A stretch of DNA of 64,000 nt from Chitinophagales bacterium (GTDB lineage: Bacteria > Bacteroidota > Bacteroidia > Chitinophagales > CAIOSU01). Made by a program: the position numbers and the translations under genes. Below, one piece after another: positions 17,735-26,189 of this stretch (positions are counted from its first letter, which is position 1; every line of letters begins with the position of its first letter). The stretch lies in the NCBI GenBank assembly GCA_018401955.1, contig JAGYJT010000004.1:88994-152993 (forward strand), given 5' to 3'. The notes under the pieces are model-generated. The model did no database searches and had not been told where the DNA came from. It saw only the letters and a list, made by a program, of their open reading frames with translations.

Positions 17735-19024
17735 ATGCATTACTACAGCACCAACAACCGAGGCCACCACGCTACCCTAAAGGAGGCCGTAACCCGCGGA
17801 CAAGCGCCCGATAAGGGTTTGTACATGCCCGAGCGCATCCCCGTATTGGCGGATACTTTTTATAGCAACCTTAAAGGGCTGCCTTTTGAGGAGGTTGCCT
17901 TCAAAGTAGCTTGGGCCTTGTTTAGAGACGATATGGAGCTTCGCGATTTGAAGGCCATTATTGATGATAGCCTCAACTTTCCGATTCCGTTGGTGGAGGT
18001 TGAGGAAGATATATACAGCTTGGAGTTGTTCCATGGGCCCACGCTGGCGTTTAAAGATGTGGGCGCAAGGTTTATGGCGAGACTTTTGGGTCATTTTCTT
18101 AAAAACGAAGACAAGGAAGTAACCGTATTGGTAGCCACCAGTGGCGACACAGGTAGTGCCGTAGCGCATGGCTTTTTAAATGTGCCGGGCATACGGGTGG
18201 TGATATTGTACCCAAGCGGTAAAGTAAGTCCGCTGCAAGAAAAGCAATTGACCACCTTGGGCCAGAACATTACAGCCTTGGAAGTAGATGGTACTTTCGA
18301 CGATTGCCAAGCGCTGGTAAAGCTTGCCTTTAGCGATGAGCAGTTGAACAAACGGGTTAACCTCACCTCGGCCAACAGCATTAACATTGCAAGGTTGATA
18401 CCACAGAGTTTTTACTACCACTACGCTTGGAGCCAACTGCCCACGGGCAAGGACGATAAAGTTGTTGTGTGCGTGCCTAGCGGCAACTTCGGTAACATAT
18501 CCGCTGGGTTAATTGCCAAGCGCATGGGTTTGCCAATACACCGTTTTGTGGCCGCCACCAATGCCAACGATGTGGTGCCGCAATACCTGCAAACGGGTGC
18601 TTATCTGCCTCGGCCATCAATTGCTACTTGCAGCAATGCCATGGATGTGGGCAACCCCAGCAACTTTGCCCGCATGATGGATTTGTACGGCAACAGCCAT
18701 GACGCCCTTGCCAACGACTTGGTAGGCTATGCCATAAGTGATACTGATACCAAAGCGGCTATAAAAGAAATACAGCAGCGCACAGGCTACCTTACCGACC
18801 CTCATGGTGCTGTGGGTTACTTGGCATTGAAGCATTATTTACAATTGGATAAGGCTACAGGCATTTTCTTGGAAACGGCCCACCCTGCTAAATTTATTGA
18901 GGTAGTAGAAGAAGCAACCAGTAACAAGGTTGAGGTGCCAGAAGCATTGGCCAGTTTGCAACACAAGCCTAAGTTGGCGCATAAAATTGCTGCTGATTTG
19001 GAGGCCTTAAAAGCTTTTTTGTAG
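17735..19024 (+). CDS. thrC: Threonine synthase
   Basis: A PLP enzyme of 429 residues that converts O-phosphohomoserine to threonine. The PLP lysine is in GPTLAFKDVGARF (about 107), the phosphate loop in ATSGDTGSAVAHGF (about 134-147), and NSINIARLIPQ, VPSGNFGNISAGL and TDPHGAVGYLAL are further family blocks. It completes the pathway started by thrA and thrB. A near-consensus -7 box (CATCTTTG, about 17716-17723) lies just before the ATG and suggests it may also have its own promoter. Confidence 0.94.
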   Translation: MHYYSTNNRGHHATLKEAVTRGQAPDKGLYMPERIPVLADTFYSNLKGLPFEEVAFKVAWALFRDDMELRDLKAIIDDSLNFPIPLVEVEEDIYSLELFHGPTLAFKDVGARFMARLLGHFLKNEDKEVTVLVATSGDTGSAVAHGFLNVPGIRVVILYPSGKVSPLQEKQLTTLGQNITALEVDGTFDDCQALVKLAFSDEQLNKRVNLTSANSINIARLIPQSFYYHYAWSQLPTGKDDKVVVCVPSGNFGNISAGLIAKRMGLPIHRFVAATNANDVVPQYLQTGAYLPRPSIATCSNAMDVGNPSNFARMMDLYGNSHDALANDLVGYAISDTDTKAAIKEIQQRTGYLTDPHGAVGYLALKHYLQLDKATGIFLETAHPAKFIEVVEEATSNKVEVPEALASLQHKPKLAHKIAADLEALKAFL

Positions 19025-19071
19025 GATGATATGTAATATGTTCCCTATTTTAGTGAAATAAAAACCACTGT

Positions 19072-19692
19072 ATGCGATACGCTATAATACTGCCCCTGCT
19101 GCTGATGCTTGGTATGGTTTCTTGTAAAAAAGACTCTGAAAAGGATGGGGATATTAACCAGAATAATTTTAGTGCCGAAGTAGTGATTAACGGTGATACC
19201 ATCATCATGGAACCTGCCTTGGTAGGCTATACCAATGCGGTTGGTGCCGGTGGTGGTGTAATTGATACGGTGGGCAATTACTTGTTTCGTCAGTTTACTG
19301 AGTTTGCCAGTGTAAACGATACTTTGCGTATTTATTTTATTGACATTTTTGCCACAGAGCCAACCGCCGCACAAAAAGAGGCCATTGTGCGGGCAGGTAC
19401 TTTCCCAACCGGCTATGGTACTTTTGATGTTATAGCGCCCGATGCCAATTTACTTTCAGGGGCAGCCATCGTTTATATTGATGCAAATGGTACCCGCTGG
19501 ACCACCGACCGCGACCCTCAAAACCAACCTAACTGGAGTTTTTTGGTAACAAGCCATACGCAAAACACGGTGGACAACTTTTCTGAGTTTAATACCAGCA
19601 TGACTTTCAGTGCAAGACTGTACAATCCGCTCAATGGAAACTTTATTGATGTGCAGGCATTGCAAATGACCGCCAGAACAGTGCTGCCATAG
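19072..19692 (+). CDS. Lipoprotein of unknown function
   Basis: A 206-residue protein with a lipoprotein signal (MRYAIILPLLLMLGMVSC, lipobox Cys at 18) followed by a charged linker KKDSEKDGD. The mature part is rich in Thr, Asn and Asp and looks like a beta-rich extracytoplasmic domain; no family is recognised. There are no further cysteines. It follows thrC by 47 bases, but its product has no link to that pathway. It converges with the DUF2179 gene at 19699, with only six bases between the stops. Confidence 0.65.
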   Translation: MRYAIILPLLLMLGMVSCKKDSEKDGDINQNNFSAEVVINGDTIIMEPALVGYTNAVGAGGGVIDTVGNYLFRQFTEFASVNDTLRIYFIDIFATEPTAAQKEAIVRAGTFPTGYGTFDVIAPDANLLSGAAIVYIDANGTRWTTDRDPQNQPNWSFLVTSHTQNTVDNFSEFNTSMTFSARLYNPLNGNFIDVQALQMTARTVLP

Positions 19693-19698
19693 TATAGG

Positions 19699-20289
19699 TC
19701 ATTTCCGCAAAGGCAATAATCTGCGGAAAAAAGAAGGTTTTTGGCCATCTGCCAGGGTATCATACTCCGAAACATAGCGCACGTCTTCAATAGAGTAGAA
19801 GGCTTTTGGGTTGAACTCGGTAATGAGCTTAATCACATCGTCCTTTTTCTTTCTGGGTATTACCAAAAACAACAAGTTTACAGGGCCTCTCGCACCTTGG
19901 GCATCAACAGTGGTAAGGCGGTATCCCTCGGCTCGCAAGCGCTCTATTAAAGCTATGGCAGGCTGTGCCGTTATGGTACGTATTACCACTTGCCCCATCG
20001 CTAAGCGCTCTTCAATAGACAAGCCGATGTAATTGCCTGCGGCAAAGCCTCCGGCCCAAGCTAGGTAACAAGCCCAGTTATTAAGGTTTTGCATTACCTG
20101 GCCAATAGCTATCAGCCAAATAAGTACTTCTACAAAACCCAGCAGGGGCGCAATATTCTTGTTACCGCGGCTGGTAAATACCACGCGCATGGTGCCTATG
20201 CTCACATCCAACATGCGGGCGCAAAATATCAGCAAGGGTATTATCACCCAATTTACTATTGCAGGGTCAATGTTATCAAACCAATCCAT
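19699..20289 (-). CDS. DUF5698/DUF2179 membrane protein
   Basis: A 196-residue protein. Three membrane helices form the N-terminal DUF5698 part (about 12-30, 42-64, 70-90: WVIIPLLIFCARMLDVSIGT, then LLGFVEVLIWLIAIGQVM). A soluble DUF2179 domain follows (about 110-175: VVIRTITAQPAIALIERL, then GARGPVNLLFLVIPRKKKDD). This is the UPF0316-like architecture of Gram-positive and Bacteroidota proteins; DUF2179 is thought to bind a small ligand, but the function is not established. It is a monocistronic leftward gene. Confidence 0.85.
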   Translation of the reverse strand: MDWFDNIDPAIVNWVIIPLLIFCARMLDVSIGTMRVVFTSRGNKNIAPLLGFVEVLIWLIAIGQVMQNLNNWACYLAWAGGFAAGNYIGLSIEERLAMGQVVIRTITAQPAIALIERLRAEGYRLTTVDAQGARGPVNLLFLVIPRKKKDDVIKLITEFNPKAFYSIEDVRYVSEYDTLADGQKPSFFRRLLPLRK

Positions 20290-20347
20290 AGCCTACAAAG
20301 GTAGGGGTTGTTGGTTTCAATTCATTACAGCTGTCCCCAAACGGAGG

Positions 20348-20683
20348 CTACACGGTTATTTTCATGTATTCTTCGCAAGCTAAATGGCATTGGTGGCAGG
20401 CATCGGCGCATTGTTGGCAATGCTCATGGGCATGTTGGCGGCAAATTTCTTCGCACTGCAAGCACATGTCTTTGCATAGTTGTAGCACTTTATCGGCAAA
20501 CCGTGAATCGGTTGCCACAAACTGTGCGGTGAGCCTGCAAATATCTGCACACTCCCTGTCGGTAATAATGCAATCAGCCATGTGGCGGGCATCCTCGCCC
20601 CTTAAACACGATATATAGCAGTGCTCACAAGCGTTTGCGCAATCGTTTATCACTTTCAATATTGCTTCTTTGGTACTTAACAT
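20348..20683 (-). CDS. Four-helix-bundle copper-binding protein
   Basis: A 111-residue helical protein with fifteen cysteines, several in CxxxC-type pairs on successive helices: CANACEHCYISC, CIITDRECADICRL, LCKDMCLQCEEIC and CQQCADACHQCHLAC. There is no signal peptide, so the copies are cytosolic. This pattern is that of the Csp-like four-helix-bundle copper storage or binding proteins, in which cysteines line the inside of the bundle and bind many Cu(I) ions. The metal is inferred from the family. A near-consensus -7 box (TATACTTG) lies about 40 bases upstream of the start. Confidence 0.85.
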   Translation of the reverse strand: MLSTKEAILKVINDCANACEHCYISCLRGEDARHMADCIITDRECADICRLTAQFVATDSRFADKVLQLCKDMCLQCEEICRQHAHEHCQQCADACHQCHLACEEYMKITV

Positions 20684-20781
20684 AGTGGTTGTTTTTTTTG
20701 ATTTCTACTTATTGGTGCAAGTATAGTGCCACTGATGGTATGGTAATTGGTACGCTAATGGTGGACAAACTATTTATTATC

Positions 20782-21027
20782 ATGTTTTTAAGACAATCAA
20801 ATGTGAAAAACGAAGACCAGTACAAAGCGCTGAGACGTGAAGGTGCCAGCAAAGAAAAAGCGGCCCGAATTGCCAATACGCCCGATGCTGGAAAGAAAGG
20901 TGGAAAAGCGGGTAAGTATGAAGAGCGCACTAAAAAGGACTTGTACCAGCAAGCCAAATCAGTAGGTATTGAGGGACGCTCGAAAATGAATAAGGCAGAG
21001 TTGATTTACGCCTTGAGGAATAATTGA
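20782..21027 (+). CDS. Small Rho_N-like (SAP-type helix) protein 1
   Basis: About 81 residues from the ATG at 20782. A short N-terminal segment VKNEDQYKALRREGASKEKA is followed by ARIANTPDAGKKGGKAGKY, and then by TKKDLYQQAKSVGIEGRSKM and a final KAELIYALRNN, which match the Rho termination factor N-terminal (Rho_N) helix-extended-loop-helix fold that binds nucleic acid. The frame is open upstream to 20689 but that part does not match the family. It is followed 19 bases later by a related gene and divergent from the copper-binding gene. Confidence 0.75.
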   Translation: MFLRQSNVKNEDQYKALRREGASKEKAARIANTPDAGKKGGKAGKYEERTKKDLYQQAKSVGIEGRSKMNKAELIYALRNN

Positions 21028-21046
21028 ACCTGTAACAAACATAGTT

Positions 21047-21364
21047 ATGACAAACATTAACACTGAAAATAATGCCGATGGATATGAAAATACAGAGGCA
21101 GAAAACAAAGAAAAGGCGCAACGCAACCCGCAAGAGGATAAGCTGCACGACTCTCTGAAAGACCAAGGGCTTGACGATGAGGAGGCCGCTGCTATAGCCA
21201 ATACTCACAACGTTGGCTACGGCGATGGCGATGCACATATTTATGAAGCCATGAGTATGGAAGATTTGTACACAGCAGCCAAAGAAAAAGGCATTGACGG
21301 CTACTACGATATGCGCCGCACCGACATTGTAGCGGCTCTTAAAGAAATGCGCACGGAGGACTAA
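21047..21364 (+). CDS. Small Rho_N-like protein 2, related to its neighbour
   Basis: A 105-residue acidic protein. The first 45 residues are polar and probably disordered. Then come GLDDEEAAAIANTHNVGYGD, similar to the EKAARIANT segment of the preceding protein, and MEDLYTAAKEKGIDGYYDM with a last RRTDIVAALKEM, again a Rho_N-like unit. The two genes therefore look like a tandem duplication that diverged in the middle, one basic and one acidic. No function is known for such stand-alone Rho_N proteins. They are probably co-transcribed. Confidence 0.7.
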   Translation: MTNINTENNADGYENTEAENKEKAQRNPQEDKLHDSLKDQGLDDEEAAAIANTHNVGYGDGDAHIYEAMSMEDLYTAAKEKGIDGYYDMRRTDIVAALKEMRTED

Positions 21365-21460
21365 GTGAAGCCTTTCGTAGAAAAAACGTTTGATTAAGGC
21401 AGCCTTTTGGATACTTCTCCCGTTACCCCTATAGATTACGCAACACCAAACCTGTAACCT

Positions 21461-22363
21461 ATGAGAGCCTTTACCTTTTTGTTCGTGCTGTTTTCACTAG
21501 CTGTTTTTACCATCAATGTTAATGCGCAGTGCATTGATAGCACCTTAATTGACAGCACAGTTTCATGCCCTGCGGTTTTTGAGCCAGTTTGCGACTGCGA
21601 TGGCAACCAATATGCCAATAACTGTATTGCACTTAATGAGCACGGTGTAACATCATGGCACACAGGCGCCTGCCCAGTTGACAGCAATTGTAAGGCAGAT
21701 TTTTCAGTTGATTTACAACCATCGTTGGTGGGATACAATGCCACATTTAGCAATCTGTCAGGGCTTACAGGGGTGGGCTATCTATGGACTTTTGGCGATG
21801 GCAATACCAGCAACCTTGAAAACCCTACCCATTTATATACCTTGCCTGGCAATTATGTGGTATGCCTTGCGGTAAACGATACTACCAATAGTTGCACATC
21901 AACTTTTTGCAGGGTGGTGCAGTCTGGCAGCTACACTTGTGTTGATTCATCTAAAATTGACTCGTTGGCCATATGCCCTGCGGTTGTTGACCCAGTTTGT
22001 GGTTGCAACAATGTAACCTATCAAAACAGTTGCCTTGCCGATGCGGCTGGCGTACAACGGTGGACTGAAGGGGTATGCACTGGCACAGGGGTGGGCGAAG
22101 TTAAGGGCCAATCAATTATGCTTACAGCATATCCCAATCCGTTTTCCAATCAAGTTAACATTACCGTTCAGCAAACTAGCAACCAGCCGGTTACCCTGTG
22201 GGTTACGGATTTGGCGGGCAAGCAAATTACTTTCATTACCCAAAACAACCATCAACAAAACCATTTTGTATGGAATGCAGCAGGTATGCCTAGTGGCTGT
22301 TACCTGTTGCACTATCAAAGCGGCACGCAATCGGGCGTTGAAAAATTGCTGTTGGTGAGGTGA
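21461..22363 (+). CDS. Secreted Kazal-PKD-Kazal protein with T9SS type A sorting domain
   Basis: A 300-residue secreted protein. After a signal peptide (about 1-22, ending VNAQ) come a Kazal-like cysteine module (about 25-72: CPAVFEPVCDCDGNQYANNC), a PKD domain (about 79-147: SNLSGLTGVGYLWTFGDGN), a second Kazal-like module (about 153-207: CPAVVDPVCGCNNVTYQNSC) and a T9SS sorting domain (YPNPFSNQVNITV to the end). Kazal modules are typical inhibitors of serine proteases, with the reactive site in the segment before VC, but bacterial ones are not all inhibitory. It stands next to secreted peptidase-like genes (22411, 24357), so inhibition or protection of those is a possibility, not a demonstrated role. 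Confidence 0.82.
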   Translation: MRAFTFLFVLFSLAVFTINVNAQCIDSTLIDSTVSCPAVFEPVCDCDGNQYANNCIALNEHGVTSWHTGACPVDSNCKADFSVDLQPSLVGYNATFSNLSGLTGVGYLWTFGDGNTSNLENPTHLYTLPGNYVVCLAVNDTTNSCTSTFCRVVQSGSYTCVDSSKIDSLAICPAVVDPVCGCNNVTYQNSCLADAAGVQRWTEGVCTGTGVGEVKGQSIMLTAYPNPFSNQVNITVQQTSNQPVTLWVTDLAGKQITFITQNNHQQNHFVWNAAGMPSGCYLLHYQSGTQSGVEKLLLVR

Positions 22364-22410
22364 TTTTTTAGGTGATGTAAACTCTTTTTGTCAATTTTAG
22401 TCATACATAT

Positions 22411-23733
22411 ATGGCTAAACTACCTCTACTTGTGTTCGCATTGCTAATAGCTGGTGCGAGTGCTGCGCAAAATCTTTATTTTCCGCCCAAAACTGGCAGT
22501 GCTTGGGATACTGTTTCACCAGCTTCGTTAGGGTGGTGCACCGATTCTATTCCCCAGTTACTGCAAAACTTGGATGCAACCAACTCCAAAGCCTTTATTG
22601 TGCTCAAGGATGGTAAAATTGTGATTGAACATTACTTTGATGGCTTTACTAAAGACAGTGTTTGGTATTGGGCTTCGGCAGGCAAGAGTTTAACAGCCTT
22701 TTTAGTAGGCTTGGCACAAGAGCAGGGATACTTAAATATACACGACAAAACCAGCGATTATCTGGGCACTGGCTGGACCGTTGCCCCGCCCGCCAAAGAA
22801 GATTCCATTACCATTTGGCACCAACTAACCATGACAACTGGGTTGGATGAAGGTGTGCCTGAACAAGATTGCACCGATGATACCTGTTTGGTTTATCTTG
22901 CTGATGCAGGTACCCGTTGGGCGTATCACAATGGCCCATATACCATTCTCGATGAGGTAATGGCCAGTGCTACAGGCCAAAATCTCAATATATTTTTAGC
23001 ACAGCAGCTGCAGGCTAAAACAGGTATGACAGGGCTATATATAAAAAGGGCATACAACAACGTGCACTTTAGCACACCGCGCAGTATGGCTCGTTTTGGC
23101 CTGTTAGCCTTAAATAAAGGCACGTGGGAGCAAGATGCGGTGATGGCCGATACGGCATATTTTAATGCCATGACCAATACCTCGCAAAACATCAACCTTG
23201 GTTATGGGTATTTGTGGTGGCTCAATGGAAAAGCAACCTATCGCTTGCCGCAAACCCAGTTTACTTTCACGGGCTCAATAGTGCCAAATGCTCCTGCCGA
23301 AATGTATGCCGCAATAGGCAGGGATGGCCAAATAATAAATGTGGTGCCGTCGCAGGGGTTGGTGGTAATAAGGATGGGAGCAGCACCTGCCATCAACTCA
23401 CTGGTGCCTAATGCCTACGTGGACAGCATATGGAAATGGCTGAACCCAGTGCTCAATTGCACGGCTACGGCAATCCAATCTAACTACTTTAATAATATAG
23501 CCAAGGTACACCCCAACCCAGCAAAGGGTTTAGTTAACGTTCAATTATCCACTGGGGCAACTGGAAGTTTTTTGATGTTAAATTTAACTGGAGAAAAGGT
23601 TATAGAAACCAGCCTGTCACAACCGAACAACTATATTGATATTGGTAACCTAGCAAATGGGGTTTACTTTTACCAGATAACCAGCAACGGAACCAGTACA
23701 AATGGAAAATTGGTAGTTTCCAATAACCAATAA
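22411..23733 (+). CDS. Secreted serine hydrolase (S12/beta-lactamase fold) with T9SS type A domain
   Basis: A 440-residue secreted protein. The signal peptide (about 1-19) is followed by a class C beta-lactamase-type domain: SAGK (SxxK, Ser89-Lys92) and YHN (YxN, Tyr172-Asn174). A third motif of the KTG/HxG type is not obvious. The C-terminus from VHPNPAKGLVNV is a T9SS type A sorting domain. Such proteins include esterases, peptidases and penicillin-binding-like enzymes; the substrate is unknown. The last codons (LVVSNNQ and stop) lie in a CCAATAACC repeat that continues into the start of the next gene. It has the same orientation as the genes on both sides. Confidence 0.85.
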   Translation: MAKLPLLVFALLIAGASAAQNLYFPPKTGSAWDTVSPASLGWCTDSIPQLLQNLDATNSKAFIVLKDGKIVIEHYFDGFTKDSVWYWASAGKSLTAFLVGLAQEQGYLNIHDKTSDYLGTGWTVAPPAKEDSITIWHQLTMTTGLDEGVPEQDCTDDTCLVYLADAGTRWAYHNGPYTILDEVMASATGQNLNIFLAQQLQAKTGMTGLYIKRAYNNVHFSTPRSMARFGLLALNKGTWEQDAVMADTAYFNAMTNTSQNINLGYGYLWWLNGKATYRLPQTQFTFTGSIVPNAPAEMYAAIGRDGQIINVVPSQGLVVIRMGAAPAINSLVPNAYVDSIWKWLNPVLNCTATAIQSNYFNNIAKVHPNPAKGLVNVQLSTGATGSFLMLNLTGEKVIETSLSQPNNYIDIGNLANGVYFYQITSNGTSTNGKLVVSNNQ

Positions 23734-23755
23734 CCAATAACTAATAACCCAGCCA
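23718..23755. repeat. CCAATAACC repeat across a stop and a start codon
   Basis: Units CCAATAACC, CCAATAACT and AATAACCC run from the last codons of the serine hydrolase to just before the TTG start of the YigZ-type gene. The hydrolase C-terminus (SNNQ) is encoded by the repeat. Confidence 0.6.
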
Positions 23756-24364
23756 TTGTCGGAATCATTCAATACCATTGAAATCGCAACCACTGCCGAG
23801 CTGAAAGACCGCGGCAGCAGGTTTATCGGTTGGGCCATACCCGTAACTAGTGAAGATGAAGTAAAAGAGCACCTAGAACACCTGCGTAAGGAGCACCCAA
23901 AGGCAAGGCATGTGTGCTACGCTTTCCGTATAGGTGCTGATGAACCGTTGGAGCGCAGCAACGATGATGGGGAGCCATCGGGTAGTGCCGGTAAGCCCAT
24001 TCTCAACCAAATATACTCAGTAGGTGTTACCAATGTGTTGGTAGCCGTGGTACGATACTTTGGCGGTACTTTACTGGGTGTGCCAGGGCTCATTGCCGCC
24101 TATAAAGGTGCGGCGGCTGAAGCGCTGGGTACGGCAAGCATTATTACCCATAAGGTGCTGGCGTGGTATAATATTACTTGCCCCTATGCAACTATGCACG
24201 AGGTAATGAACCTCTTGAAAAAAGAACACGTTGTAATTGCAGAGCAAGAAATGGATACGGAATGCCGTTTTAAGGTGGCGGTGCCGCAAACAAAAGCAGA
24301 AAAACTTAACCAAGAGCTGGCAATCATTTTGGGCGTTAGCACTATCTTTATAGCGTATGCATAA
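23756..24364 (+). CDS. YigZ/IMPACT family protein
   Basis: A 202-residue protein of the YigZ/IMPACT family. The UPF0029 part has ELKDRGSRFIGWAIPV, KARHVCYAFRIGADEPLERS, NDDGEPSGSAGKPILNQI and VLVAVVRYFGGTLLGVPGLI; the C-terminal DUF1949-like domain lies at about 135-202. Family members affect translation in eukaryotes (GCN2 inhibition), but the bacterial function is unclear. The start is TTG (23756), which gives the normal MSESFNTIEIAT start; no ATG would do so. It overlaps the next gene by eight bases, which suggests translational coupling to the metalloprotease gene. Confidence 0.88.
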   Translation: MSESFNTIEIATTAELKDRGSRFIGWAIPVTSEDEVKEHLEHLRKEHPKARHVCYAFRIGADEPLERSNDDGEPSGSAGKPILNQIYSVGVTNVLVAVVRYFGGTLLGVPGLIAAYKGAAAEALGTASIITHKVLAWYNITCPYATMHEVMNLLKKEHVVIAEQEMDTECRFKVAVPQTKAEKLNQELAIILGVSTIFIAYA

Positions 24365-26189
24365 AATACTACCTACCATATTACTATTGCTAGTTGCTTT
24401 AGTTTCGTTTGCCAAGCAATCACCCGGTGGTGAAGCGCTAGACCCGTTTGCAGATAAAGTTGCAACGTCGTATTTTCCAGGCGATGTGCTCGAAACCCCA
24501 TATTCTACCGAGCAAATGATAGCTTACTTGCAGCAAAAATTGGTGCATTTGTCGGCAGCCGGCGTTACGTTACAGTTAACTGCCCACAAGGTGAGCCCAG
24601 GTGGTGAGCATTTTACTTTCGATCAGTATTACAATGGCATACCGGTGTTTAACTCTCAGGTAAAAATTAATCTGGGTACTGCCGGCAAGGTCTATTCTAT
24701 TTTTGATAATAGTTATAGCAGCAACCATTGGAACGCAACGGAACTTGTGGATGCTGCGGCTGCCATAAGCCATTTACAATTTAACGAGTTGCTGGCAACC
24801 CAAACTGGTTACACCCAAGCAAATATAGAAGAGCATTCAACCATTGCCGAGATTGATGGTAAACCAGCAGTCTATAAATGGATGCAGTTGCACGACCCTA
24901 GCACTGGCGATTTTAGGCTTTATCTGTTGGATAAAAGCGGTGTAATAATTTATAACCGCGATTTGAATGCTTATTCAGGCGTACCAGCATCGGCATATGT
25001 TTTCAATCCTGACCCATTAACAACTGCGCAAACAATTTATGCGGCACCGTACGTAGATAGCAACGATGCGAATACTATGGTATTGCGCGATGAGCGGGTA
25101 TTGGTAAACATTGATGTAACCTTGTCAGGTGGACGGTATTATCTTGAAAACGACCATTTTGTAATGACCGATTTCAGTGCGCCAAACCAAACGGTAGTGA
25201 GTAGTTCAACGCCATCTTTTCTGTTTACCCGCGCCGATACGGCTTTTGAGGAAGTAAACGCTTACTACCATTTGAATACATACCAAGCCTATGTATCGTT
25301 TATAGGGTATGGTAGCCTTACCCAAGAACAGATACAAGTAGATGCCCATGCCTTAAATGGAGCGGATAATTCGCAATTTTCTACTGGGGGTGGTTTTCCA
25401 AGGTTGTTTTTTGGCGATGGCGGCGTTGATGATGCCGAAGATGCTGATGTAGTGGTGCATGAGTACGGCCACGCACTAAGCTATGCAGGCTCGCCTGGAA
25501 CTAATTTTGGGCAAGAGCGCAGTGCGCTCGATGAAGGTTTCGGTGATTATTTTGCGGCATCATACTCGCGCAGTCTTTCGTCTTACCGCTGGCAGCATGT
25601 ATTTTCGTGGGATGGTAACAATGAATATTGGCTGGGGCGCGATGCCAATACGGCTAAAGTTTATCCGGCAGAGTTGACCGCCAGCATACACCGCAATGGC
25701 GAAATGTGGGCCACGGCTTTAATGCAGGTATGGTCGGCATTGGGGCAGGTTCAGGCTGATAAGTTGGCACTGCAAACCCTGTTTTCGTTGAGTAGCAACA
25801 TGACTTTTACCGATGCTGCATGGGCTTACATACAAGCAGATAGCGCCATCAACGGTGGTGCCAACTTTGATGTAATATTCCCCATTATGGTGCAAAGGGG
25901 CTTTATCAATGGCGTAGGTATCGAAAAGGTAGCTAACTCAAACGCCCCTGCTGTTGAACTTTACAATTCTTATGGTTTTACCTTCAACAACGAGCCTGCA
26001 TTGCTTATTAATCATACTGGTCAAAGCGCTTCGGTGTTTGTATATGATATTGCTGGTAGGCTTGTTTTACAGGCTGATGACTTGGTTGGGCCCTCGCATA
26101 ACATTGATGGTGGCTTGCTTAAGCCAGGCACTTATCTGTTAAAGGTAAATGTTGGTGGCGCTACACAAACCTTTAAGCTCATTAAATAA
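24357..26189 (+). CDS. Secreted gluzincin metalloprotease (M4/M36-like) with T9SS sorting domain
   Basis: A 610-residue secreted zinc peptidase. A signal peptide (ending about residue 20, VSFAKQ) is followed by an FTP-type propeptide (about 40-170: HFTFDQYYNGIPVFNSQVKI). The zinc site is HEYGH (about 368-372), with the third ligand in SALDEGFGDYFAAS (Glu at about 393). The ExxxD arrangement around the third ligand is closer to M36 fungalysin than to classical M4. The final about 80 residues (INHTGQSASVFVYDIAGRLV to the end) form a T9SS type A domain, without the usual YPNP but with a PGTYLLKV core. It overlaps the YigZ gene by eight bases. Confidence 0.88.
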   Translation: MHKILPTILLLLVALVSFAKQSPGGEALDPFADKVATSYFPGDVLETPYSTEQMIAYLQQKLVHLSAAGVTLQLTAHKVSPGGEHFTFDQYYNGIPVFNSQVKINLGTAGKVYSIFDNSYSSNHWNATELVDAAAAISHLQFNELLATQTGYTQANIEEHSTIAEIDGKPAVYKWMQLHDPSTGDFRLYLLDKSGVIIYNRDLNAYSGVPASAYVFNPDPLTTAQTIYAAPYVDSNDANTMVLRDERVLVNIDVTLSGGRYYLENDHFVMTDFSAPNQTVVSSSTPSFLFTRADTAFEEVNAYYHLNTYQAYVSFIGYGSLTQEQIQVDAHALNGADNSQFSTGGGFPRLFFGDGGVDDAEDADVVVHEYGHALSYAGSPGTNFGQERSALDEGFGDYFAASYSRSLSSYRWQHVFSWDGNNEYWLGRDANTAKVYPAELTASIHRNGEMWATALMQVWSALGQVQADKLALQTLFSLSSNMTFTDAAWAYIQADSAINGGANFDVIFPIMVQRGFINGVGIEKVANSNAPAVELYNSYGFTFNNEPALLINHTGQSASVFVYDIAGRLVLQADDLVGPSHNIDGGLLKPGTYLLKVNVGGATQTFKLIK

